Shown here: piece by piece, positions 1 to 5,729 of the stretch
Position numbering within the stretch: position 1 is the first letter of the stretch
Layout of the letters: each line of letters opens with the position of its first letter
Notes under the pieces: generated by a model
The model's database searches: none
What the model was told of the DNA's origin: nothing
Seen by the model: the letters and a program-made list of their open reading frames with translations, nothing else
Position numbers and translations under genes: made by a program
Assembly (NCBI GenBank): GCA_027083715.1
Contig: JALWNR010000213.1
Location: 1 to 5,729 of the forward strand
Origin: Bacteroidales bacterium
Lineage (GTDB): Bacteria; Bacteroidota; Bacteroidia; Bacteroidales; NBLH01
DNA length: 5,729 nt
Reading direction: 5' to 3'

Positions 1-417
1 TTTTTCTTAATTTTAATGAAACCTTCGCGGTGGATTAATGCTACGGAAAATGTACAAGCCAAGCCCGGAATATGGCAAATCATTATTTTCTTTTTTATCG
101 GGATGTACGGCGGATTTATTCAGGCAGGTGTTGGTTTTTTCTTATTGGCAGGTTTAGTGTTGGGTGCAGGTTTTGATTTGCTAAAAGCCAATGCGGTAAA
201 AGTGTTTATTGTACTGATTTACACTGCTTTTGCATTAATGGTTTTTATTATGAACGATCAGGTAAATTATTCCGTAGGTTTAGTGCTGGCTGTTGGGAAT
301 ATGGCAGGAGCTTTTGTTGCGGCACGTTATGCTGTTCGTCTGGGAGCTAAATTTGTACGTTACATTCTTTTGATAACTTTGGTGGTAGCTTCGGCTAAGA
401 TGTTTGGTTTGTTTTAG
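1..417 (+). CDS. TSUP (TauE/SafE-type) membrane transporter, C-terminal part (5' end outside window)
   Basis: The reading frame is open from base 1 to the TAG at 415-417. The ATG at 16 is probably internal, because the five preceding codons encode F-F-L-I-L, which reads like the end of a membrane helix. About 138 residues remain; TSUP proteins usually have about 250, so this is roughly the second half. Fragment residues 34-49 (GMYGGFIQAGVGFFLL) followed by KANAVKV at 62-68 match the glycine-rich re-entrant motif and following helix that begin the second repeat of this family. Further hydrophobic helices lie at about 65-84, 91-108 and 119-136. Members of this inner-membrane family export or import sulfite, sulfoacetate or other organosulfur or organic anions; the substrate cannot be told from this fragment. 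The last 23 bp overlap the convergent helicase gene. The family call is secure; the substrate is unknown. Confidence 0.85.
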   Translation, partial: FFLILMKPSRWINATENVQAKPGIWQIIIFFFIGMYGGFIQAGVGFFLLAGLVLGAGFDLLKANAVKVFIVLIYTAFALMVFIMNDQVNYSVGLVLAVGNMAGAFVAARYAVRLGAKFVRYILLITLVVASAKMFGLF

Positions 418-2647
418 ACTGATTTTTTTTCAGATGCGCCACTGCAAATTTTATTTCTTCCCAGGAGTAATCATCACCCAGTTTTTCTTTGATGGGTGTT
501 AATTTTATTTCGTCCAGTGTTTTATACACTGTGGTAATTTTATCCAGTTTTTCTTTGCTCACAAAATCCAGCACATCTAATTCTCCACTTTCCACATATG
601 CTACAAGATGGTTTTGGATGGTTCTGTCTTTAATACCTCTTTCCGCTGAAATTTCTTCAATGCTTTTGCCTTCTTTAAACATCTGAAAGGAAATTTTATG
701 CGTTGGTGTACGCACTACTTTTTCTTTGGGTTTTAGTTGCTTTTTTTTCGGTGTAATTTCTACAACAACAGGCTTTTCGGGTTGTGATTTATCCAATTGT
801 TCTTTGCTTAGTTCCGTATTTTTAATTACTGCCTCAATTAAGGCTTCGGCTTTGAATATTTTTTGCAATTGCCCAAAAAACACACGATCTAAATCTTTTA
901 ATTCGGTAATGTATTTTTTTACACGTTTTTCGTGACTTAATTCTTCAACCGGTTTGTTGATTTTTTTTGAAAAATCTTTTAAAATAGGTTCAAAATAGTC
1001 TTTTGCAGCACTAACACGCTCTAAAAGTTTTTCGAGATACTGTTCGGGATTTAATTTGGTAATTTTATCAATCTGCAATAAAAATTTTTTCGATACATCA
1101 TAAGGTGGCAGTAAAAGTTCTTTTAAACCCACAGCCCAAGGCTTATATTTATCTTTTTTTGTAGCTTTTTCGCCTTTATCAAAACCTGCAATATAATAGT
1201 TTATCTGATTAAGCAGCGGCTCAAAATTAAAGGCTTCGCGTACATAACTGTCAATATATTCTTTTAATCCTTGTTTGAAAGCCTGCTCTAACTCCTTAGG
1301 TGATTGTTTGCTTTTCATGTACTCTTTCAGTACATCTGCCTGCTCGGGCACGTTGAATTTCATCGGGGAGGTAAGCACCAAGCCGTCTAATGAAGTTAAA
1401 CGTGAAAGTGCCACATAGATTTGCCCTGCGGCGAATGCACGTGAAATATCAATAATTGCTTTATCAAAAGTTAATCCCTGACTTTTGTGTATAGTAATTG
1501 CCCAAGCCAGTTTAATGGGGTATTGGGTAAAAGTACCGATTATGTTTTCTTCTATTTCATTGGTTTCAGCATTGAGACTGAATTTTTTATTTTCCCATGT
1601 ATATTTTTCTATTCTAATAGGCTCATTTTCAGTATTTAAATCTACCTCAATAAAATCATTAGCCAGTTTATTGATTGTTCCTATTTTACCGTTAAAATAT
1701 TTTCCCTCGCCCGAATAATCGTTTTTTACAAACATTATTTGTGCTCCTTCTTTCAGTTCCAATATTTCTTCCAGCGGATACATATATTCCGGAAAATCGC
1801 CAATTATATCGGCTTTGTACTTAAAACTTTTTTTATCGATTTTTTTCAGCTCTTCACTATTGATATTATCGGCTTTGTAGTTATGCGTAGTTAAAAAAAC
1901 ATATCCTTCTTTGGGTTTTGGTGCAAAATCGGGCTGATAATATTCGTTCAATTTATCAATATCTTTTTTTACAATCCGGTTTTCGCGCAAATTGTTCAGA
2001 ATATCAATAAAATCCTGATTGCTTTGTCGATAGATTTTTTCCAACTCAATATAAACCGGCTTGTTGCTTTGCAATGCCTTTGCCTCAAAAAAGAACATTG
2101 CCGGATAATAATTTTTCAAATACGCCCACTCATCATCTTTAACAACCGGCGGCAGTTGAAACAAATCGCCGATAAATAATATTTGTACTCCGCCAAAAGG
2201 CAAATGTCTTTTTCTGCGAACGTGGCGCAATACTGTATCTATGGCATCCAGAATATCGGCACGTAACATACTTACCTCGTCAATAATCAGTAGTTCCATT
2301 TCCTTCAATAAGCTACGCTTATTGCTGTGCATTTGTTGTTTGGCAAGCAAACTGCGCGGAGTGTGTATTTGTGTATTTATTTCACCGTAAATATGAAAAG
2401 AATTATCGGGAATAAACGTTCCGAAAGGTAATTGAAACAGTGAGTGTAAGGTAACACCGCCTGCATTAATGGCTGCAATACCAGTGGGTGCGGCAACAAT
2501 TGTTTTTTTATGCGTAAGATACGTAATTTCTTTCAGAAAAGTAGTTTTTCCGGTTCCTGCTTTTCCCGTAAGAAAAACATGGCGGTTAGTACTATTAACA
2601 AATTGCAGTGCTTTTGCCGATATTTCGTTATTAACAGATAAATACAT
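395..2647 (-). CDS. Pif1-like superfamily 1 DNA helicase with C-terminal RQC-like helix-turn-helix domain
   Basis: This is a 750-residue ATP-dependent DNA helicase, probably cytoplasmic and acting in replication or repair. Visible SF1B motifs, in order: Walker A GKAGTGKTT (28-36), motif Ia APTGIAAINAGG (53-64), Walker B LLIIDEVSML (119-128), motif III IGDLFQLPPV (159-168), EKIYRQ (203-208), AITIHKSQGLTFD (383-395) and the arginine-finger motif QIYVALSRLTSLDGL (409-423). This set is typical of Pif1/RecD2. Residues 441-648 form a charged, largely helical linker ending in a Lys-rich stretch (about 634-647). Residues 649-742 resemble the HTH domain found at the C-terminus of RecQ and YpbB (MFKEGKSIEEISAERGIKDR, then TIQNHLVAYVESGEL), presumably for DNA binding. 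The ATG start lies 86 bp from the permease stop; no Shine-Dalgarno is seen (AGAAAAGTAAAAATG). The TAG stop lies inside the convergent TSUP gene. The helicase call is secure; the biological role is inferred. Confidence 0.93.
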   Translation of the reverse strand: MYLSVNNEISAKALQFVNSTNRHVFLTGKAGTGKTTFLKEITYLTHKKTIVAAPTGIAAINAGGVTLHSLFQLPFGTFIPDNSFHIYGEINTQIHTPRSLLAKQQMHSNKRSLLKEMELLIIDEVSMLRADILDAIDTVLRHVRRKRHLPFGGVQILFIGDLFQLPPVVKDDEWAYLKNYYPAMFFFEAKALQSNKPVYIELEKIYRQSNQDFIDILNNLRENRIVKKDIDKLNEYYQPDFAPKPKEGYVFLTTHNYKADNINSEELKKIDKKSFKYKADIIGDFPEYMYPLEEILELKEGAQIMFVKNDYSGEGKYFNGKIGTINKLANDFIEVDLNTENEPIRIEKYTWENKKFSLNAETNEIEENIIGTFTQYPIKLAWAITIHKSQGLTFDKAIIDISRAFAAGQIYVALSRLTSLDGLVLTSPMKFNVPEQADVLKEYMKSKQSPKELEQAFKQGLKEYIDSYVREAFNFEPLLNQINYYIAGFDKGEKATKKDKYKPWAVGLKELLLPPYDVSKKFLLQIDKITKLNPEQYLEKLLERVSAAKDYFEPILKDFSKKINKPVEELSHEKRVKKYITELKDLDRVFFGQLQKIFKAEALIEAVIKNTELSKEQLDKSQPEKPVVVEITPKKKQLKPKEKVVRTPTHKISFQMFKEGKSIEEISAERGIKDRTIQNHLVAYVESGELDVLDFVSKEKLDKITTVYKTLDEIKLTPIKEKLGDDYSWEEIKFAVAHLKKNQSKTNQTS

Positions 2648-2697
2648 TTTTTACTTTTCTAAACAGCTGATAAAAATAGCTGAATAATATGAAAATG

Positions 2698-2728
2698 AAA
2701 AATTTTGCTTCAATCTCAAAAAAGAAGC
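2698..2728 (-). terminator. Possible weak terminator after the permease gene
   Basis: On the minus strand, five bases after the permease stop, GCTTC and GAAGC form a perfect 5 bp stem (2724-2728 and 2707-2711) around a 12-base loop. AAAATTTTT follows directly. The stem is short and the T-run begins four bases after it, so this is a weak candidate. It sits in the 86 bp gap before the helicase gene. No convincing Bacteroidota-type promoter (TTTG, then TAnnTTTG at about 19-21 bp spacing) could be placed in that gap. Confidence 0.22.
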
Positions 2729-2733
2729 GACTT

Positions 2734-4497
2734 TTAAATAATCAACCTTACACCGCCTAATTCTTCAATCCGGTATGGAAATTTATCGCCCGGCGAACCA
2801 ATAAACATAAAGTTAATGGGAATTTTCCATTTTTTTGATAATTCATGAATAAGTTGTGGTGTAAACTCACCTTTTTCAACCACAAATTCAATTTTTATAT
2901 TCGGATATTCTCTATCCAGAAAATCAATTTCCTGCATGAGTTTTTCGGGAACTTTCTCTCCCTCTTTTAAAACAAGAACAATTTTTAACTTTTTGGTATG
3001 TTCATTATTGGAAATGTATAACATTACTTTATTTAAAGTGGCAATACTGTCTCCTTTGGTAAAAAACACAAACTCCTGACTGTTAATTTTATTTATAGTA
3101 TGCTGAATTTTTTTATGTGTTTTGATGAAAAAAGTACGTATCGGATCAAAAATGGCATCCAGAATATTTAGCAGCAGTTTTAATAAAATAGTCCGGTTAA
3201 GCATTACAATTACAAATAAAATTGCGGGTATAAAGTAAATTAAAAAGACCGTAAAATTACTGGGAAGTCCGTCTTTAGGTTTCATTAAAATATTACCGAT
3301 AAGTGCAAATATAACAGCAATAATAGCTATAAATACTCCACCCCAGGGAGCTTTTTCCGGACGCGGCAATTTTTTTCTTTTTACTTTCAGTAAAATATTA
3401 CCGATGCCAAACAAGGCCATTACCGAAAGGAAAGATATGGTATAAACGCCGGCTAATAATTTTACATTTCCTTTGGTAAGTAAAAGTACGGAAACGGATA
3501 AGATAAGAAACATTAAAATAATGCGGTACGAACTTCCTCTTTTGTTCTTTTTAAGGAAAAACGGAGGCATTATACGGTCAAGTGTCATACGCTCCAATAA
3601 ACCGGATACACCCACATAGCTTGTTAAAACTGCACCACTTAATACCAAAAAAGCATCGATGGCAATCAAACGAGCAACCCAAGCTCCACCAACATGTTCA
3701 CCCATTTCAATAAGCAATGTGTTTTGATAGCTATCACTTTGCAATATAGGAATTGTAAATAATGCCAGTGCAAAAACAGCCATTAGCGGGTTAATAATAC
3801 TAACAATTGCCCACATATTTTTCAATGTTTTCGGGAAAACACCTCTTTTTTGTTCCTCAACAAAATTTGCTGAACTTTCAAACCCTGATACACCAAGCAT
3901 AGAAGCTGCAAATCCGAAGAAAATAGCTTCCATAATCCCTCCTGACGAAACCGGGAAGTGCCAATTTTCAAGAAAAACAGAAATTCCGTTTTGAGATAAA
4001 TAGATAATGATGAAAACACTTAAAAAAATTAAATAAAAAAGGTGAAAAAGAAAAATTCCTATAGCAACTTTTGCCGATTCTGAAATACCTATAATTACTA
4101 AGAATGCAAAAATACTCAATAAAACAATTGTTGTAATAATAACCGGCAGGGAAGGAATTAAATGATGTAGATAATGAATTGCTTCATTTGCCGAAATAAC
4201 GGCTGTTGCCATATAAGACAGAATGGTTAAAGTAGCTGCAAAGGATGCCATTCCTTTACTTGTGGTATTTAACAATGCATTATATGCACCACCGTTAAGA
4301 GGTAAAGCTCCTACTACTTCACCGTAAATTTTTCGAAAAAGAAATAAAACAAAAGAAACTATTAATAAGGTAATCCAAGCATATTGCCCTGCATAAGCAA
4401 TAGACAGTGCTGAAACATATAAAACCGATGAGCTAATATCATTACCACAAATTGCCGTAGCGGAAAGTTCATTTAATTTTTTATGGGCATTTTTCAT
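2734..4497 (-). CDS. APC-superfamily amino acid permease with soluble C-terminal domain
   Basis: This 587-residue inner-membrane protein probably imports or exchanges an amino acid or related amine. About 12 hydrophobic helices can be placed: roughly 12-34, 38-62, 83-106, 117-138, 141-168, 187-209, 228-251, 273-298, 324-341, 345-370, 385-404 and 415-440. Family hallmarks are GEVVGALPLNGGAYNAL (59-75), a variant of the permease GALPxxGGxY signature, and GVSGFESSANFVEEQ (202-216) in helix 6. The unwound part of helix 1, which binds substrate in APC proteins, reads ICGNDISSSVLY (16-27) instead of the common GxG form. After helix 12 comes a basic amphipathic stretch and then a soluble domain (about 474-587) with alternating strands and helices, which suggests an alpha/beta regulatory module. 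It starts 56 bp after the aminotransferase stop on the same strand. No Shine-Dalgarno is seen. The family is secure; substrate and direction are unknown. Confidence 0.9.
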   Translation of the reverse strand: MKNAHKKLNELSATAICGNDISSSVLYVSALSIAYAGQYAWITLLIVSFVLFLFRKIYGEVVGALPLNGGAYNALLNTTSKGMASFAATLTILSYMATAVISANEAIHYLHHLIPSLPVIITTIVLLSIFAFLVIIGISESAKVAIGIFLFHLFYLIFLSVFIIIYLSQNGISVFLENWHFPVSSGGIMEAIFFGFAASMLGVSGFESSANFVEEQKRGVFPKTLKNMWAIVSIINPLMAVFALALFTIPILQSDSYQNTLLIEMGEHVGGAWVARLIAIDAFLVLSGAVLTSYVGVSGLLERMTLDRIMPPFFLKKNKRGSSYRIILMFLILSVSVLLLTKGNVKLLAGVYTISFLSVMALFGIGNILLKVKRKKLPRPEKAPWGGVFIAIIAVIFALIGNILMKPKDGLPSNFTVFLIYFIPAILFVIVMLNRTILLKLLLNILDAIFDPIRTFFIKTHKKIQHTINKINSQEFVFFTKGDSIATLNKVMLYISNNEHTKKLKIVLVLKEGEKVPEKLMQEIDFLDREYPNIKIEFVVEKGEFTPQLIHELSKKWKIPINFMFIGSPGDKFPYRIEELGGVRLII

Positions 4498-4542
4498 TTT
4501 TGGGATTAAGTAATTTATAATTTGCAGCTAATTTAAAATTTA

Positions 4543-4560
4543 TTATTGATTTTTCAATAA
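4543..4560. repeat. Perfect 7 bp inverted repeat at the aminotransferase stop codon
   Basis: Read on the minus strand, TTATTGA-AAAA-TCAATAA is a perfect 7 bp inverted repeat with a 4-base loop. It covers the last codon and the TGA stop of the aminotransferase gene and extends into the 56 bp gap before the permease. The stem is almost wholly A/T, so as an RNA hairpin it would be weak, and only AATTTT-like sequence follows. It could be a minor terminator or attenuator, a protein-binding palindrome, or chance in AT-rich DNA. Confidence 0.3.
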
Positions 4561-5432
4561 GTAACTTCATACTCTGCAAAAATTTTTTTGTTCAGTTTTT
4601 GACTTAATATTTTGGTGATTTTATTAAAATAACGCCTATGTTTAAAACCCATTACCCAACGGATACCTGTGATAGCATTAGTAAAAAAAAGCTCATCAGC
4701 AGCCATAATATCCTGTAATTTTATAGGAACTTCATCAAAAACTGTAAAACCTTCACTTTTAGCTAAATTAATGACTTTTTTTCGCATGATTCCGTTTAAG
4801 CAACCACTGCGCAAAGGAGGCGTGTAAATGTAATTGTCTTTTACCAAAAAAATATTTGAACTCATGCCTTCAACAATATTTCCTGTTTCATTAATAAGCA
4901 AACACTCGTCTAAATTATTTTCTTTACGATAAATACCCGCCATTATATAAAGTAAGGAACTTGTAGATTTTATACCTGATAAAATATTTACCGGTTTAGG
5001 AATTTCATCAAAAACATCAATAATATAACCTTTTGTATTTAGCTCATAATAAGTTTGTTCTAAGGGCAGAGCTTGAACAATATAACTTACTTCTGATGTT
5101 TTAGGACTGTATAATCCACCGGCTCTGCGAAAAACAGTCAGGCGTACTCGCCCTCCTTTGAAGATTTTATTTTTGGTAAGTAGCTTTGCAATTTCTTTTT
5201 GTAAGCCCATTGTATCAATTGTGAAGCGAACAGGTACTTCCATTTTTAATACCTTCATACTTGCTACAAGCCTTTCAATATGATCATAAAAAAACTGCAC
5301 CTGAGAGCCTACTGCATGCATGGTTTCAAACAAGCCATCACCGTATTGGAATGAGCGGTTGTTTATCGTAATTCCAAATTCGTTGGCTGCAATTACTTGT
5401 CCGTTGTAGCTTATATATTGTATTTTGGTCAT
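4554..5432 (-). CDS. Class IV PLP-dependent aminotransferase (aminodeoxychorismate lyase / branched-chain or D-amino acid aminotransferase family)
   Basis: This 292-residue cytoplasmic fold-type IV PLP enzyme shows the family landmarks: NNRSFQYGDGLFET (24-37), the HIERL motif (51-55), the probable Schiff-base lysine K155 in ILSGIKSTSSL (150-160), EGMSSNIFLV around the conserved Glu188 (188-197), SGCLNGIMRK (209-218) at the phosphate-binding loop and ADELFFTNAITGI (245-257). Family members include PabC (4-amino-4-deoxychorismate to p-aminobenzoate, folate synthesis), IlvE and D-amino acid transaminase. The YGDGLFET form is commonly seen in aminodeoxychorismate lyase-like members and lacks the FEG of typical IlvE, so a PabC-like role is slightly favoured. 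No pabB or ilv gene is in view to support either role. The ATG start is 17 bp downstream of the HAD phosphatase stop, so the two are probably co-transcribed. The family is secure; the reaction is not. Confidence 0.9.
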   Translation of the reverse strand: MTKIQYISYNGQVIAANEFGITINNRSFQYGDGLFETMHAVGSQVQFFYDHIERLVASMKVLKMEVPVRFTIDTMGLQKEIAKLLTKNKIFKGGRVRLTVFRRAGGLYSPKTSEVSYIVQALPLEQTYYELNTKGYIIDVFDEIPKPVNILSGIKSTSSLLYIMAGIYRKENNLDECLLINETGNIVEGMSSNIFLVKDNYIYTPPLRSGCLNGIMRKKVINLAKSEGFTVFDEVPIKLQDIMAADELFFTNAITGIRWVMGFKHRRYFNKITKILSQKLNKKIFAEYEVTY

Positions 5433-5449
5433 TTAATTATTATTCTTCA

Positions 5450-5729
5450 TCAAGATATTAAAAAGGCAAAATCACTTTTTGCAATTTCATCAAATAAATT
5501 AGTATTTGCTTTTACTCTTAATCCTTTTATGCCTATTTTTTCCGCAGCTTGTATGTCTCTATCCGAATCGCCAATCATTACCGAATTTTCTTTATCAATA
5601 TTAAAACGTGCCACTGCCTTTTCCAAAAGTAAGGACTTAGGTTTTCGGCAAATACATTTTTCAATATCGGAATGATGCGGACAGTAATAACTTTCAGTGA
5701 TTTGAATATTTGCTTTAGCAAATATTTTC
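5450..5729 (-). CDS. HAD-IIIA phosphatase, GmhB/histidinol-phosphatase type, C-terminal part (5' end outside window)
   Basis: Reading the minus strand from base 5728 gives 92 codons followed by TGA at 5450-5452. There is no start codon for this frame inside the window, so the gene continues past the right edge. Fragment residues 16-27 (CPHHSDIEKCIC) carry the C-x-H ... C-x-C zinc-binding ligands of D,D-heptose-1,7-bisphosphate phosphatase (GmhB) and the HisB N-domain. They are followed by RKP (28-30), whose lysine is the HAD motif III residue, and by MIGDSDRDIQAAEKIGIKGL (51-70), the HAD motif IV acidic loop with D54 and D58. The nucleophile DxD motif lies outside the window. Enzymes of this group hydrolyse phosphate esters of heptose, histidinol or related compounds in the cytoplasm. 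The RKPKPGM found in many relatives reads RKPKSLL here. The end is 17 bp before the aminotransferase start, suggesting an operon. The family is firm; the substrate is open. Confidence 0.88.
   Translation of the reverse strand, partial: KIFAKANIQITESYYCPHHSDIEKCICRKPKSLLLEKAVARFNIDKENSVMIGDSDRDIQAAEKIGIKGLRVKANTNLFDEIAKSDFAFLIS

Noticed and set aside
421..430. T8 run right after the TSUP stop as an intrinsic terminator
   Set aside because: No stable stem precedes it. Only a 4 bp CTGA/TCAG pairing flanks the run itself, and the stretch is helicase coding sequence.
489..935. Two short plus-strand open frames (489-686 and 726-935)
   Set aside because: Both lie antisense within the helicase gene. 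They are Ser/Phe/Leu-rich translations expected from the complement of Lys/Glu-rich coding sequence.
1485..1718. Plus-strand open frame of 77 codons with a hydrophobic translation
   Set aside because: It is antisense to the helicase core, including the AITIHKSQGLTFD motif. Its hydrophobicity is a by-product of the complementary codons.
1807..1879. 13 bp direct repeat TATCGGCTTTGTA at 1807-1819 and 1867-1879, exactly 60 bp apart
   Set aside because: It encodes the repeated tetrapeptide YKAD in the helicase (residues 257-260 and 277-280). The flanking sequences do not match, so it looks like chance or codon bias, not a duplicated unit.
2664..2682. CAGCT ... AGCTG inverted repeat upstream of the helicase start
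   Set aside because: It has only 5 bp arms with a 9-base loop, no T-run and no known operator match. This is expected by chance in a short AT-rich gap.
2469..2687. Plus-strand open frame of 72 codons over the helicase start
   Set aside because: It is antisense to the Walker A region of the helicase and has no independent support.
3822..4019. Second minus-strand frame inside the permease gene
   Set aside because: It is an out-of-frame shadow within the long permease frame, which carries clear APC motifs on both sides.
5397..5675. Plus-strand open frame of 92 codons at the right end
   Set aside because: It is a shadow of the minus-strand HAD phosphatase and the aminotransferase start. The minus-strand frame carries clear zinc-ligand and HAD motifs; the plus-strand translation shows no recognisable domain.

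Overview
The window looks like an AT-rich chromosomal segment from a member of the Bacteroidota. The reasons are the low-GC, A/T-biased codon use, the lack of purine-rich Shine-Dalgarno sequences before the starts that can be seen, and the protein types, in particular a Pif1-like helicase with a C-terminal helix-turn-helix domain. This assignment is an inference from style and gene content. There is no rRNA or other phylogenetic marker here.

Layout from left to right. A plus-strand gene, cut by the left edge, encodes the C-terminal half of a TSUP (TauE/SafE-type) membrane transporter (1-417). It converges on, and overlaps by 23 bp, a long minus-strand gene for a 750-residue Pif1/RecD-like DNA helicase with a C-terminal RQC-like HTH domain (395-2647). 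Upstream of that on the same strand lie a 12-helix APC-superfamily permease with an extra soluble C-terminal domain (2734-4497) and a class IV PLP-dependent aminotransferase, perhaps aminodeoxychorismate lyase-like (4554-5432). At the right edge is the C-terminal part of a HAD-IIIA phosphatase of the GmhB/histidinol-phosphatase type (5450-5729). This last gene runs off the window and has no start codon inside it.

The four minus-strand genes are co-directional, with gaps of 17, 56 and 86 bp from upstream to downstream. The 17 bp gap makes co-transcription of the phosphatase and the aminotransferase likely. The wider gaps carry only weak inverted repeats, so it is unclear whether permease and helicase belong to the same transcript. 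The genes do not form one obvious pathway: transport, DNA metabolism, PLP chemistry and phosphate-ester hydrolysis sit side by side, as is common in Bacteroidota chromosomes.

No tRNA, rRNA, CRISPR array, insertion sequence, phage or defence module is visible, and no intergenic stretch exceeds 90 bp. I see no convincing new multi-gene system. The points most worth a second look are the helicase domain architecture with its unassigned linker, the permease's soluble tail, and the short zinc loop of the truncated HAD phosphatase.
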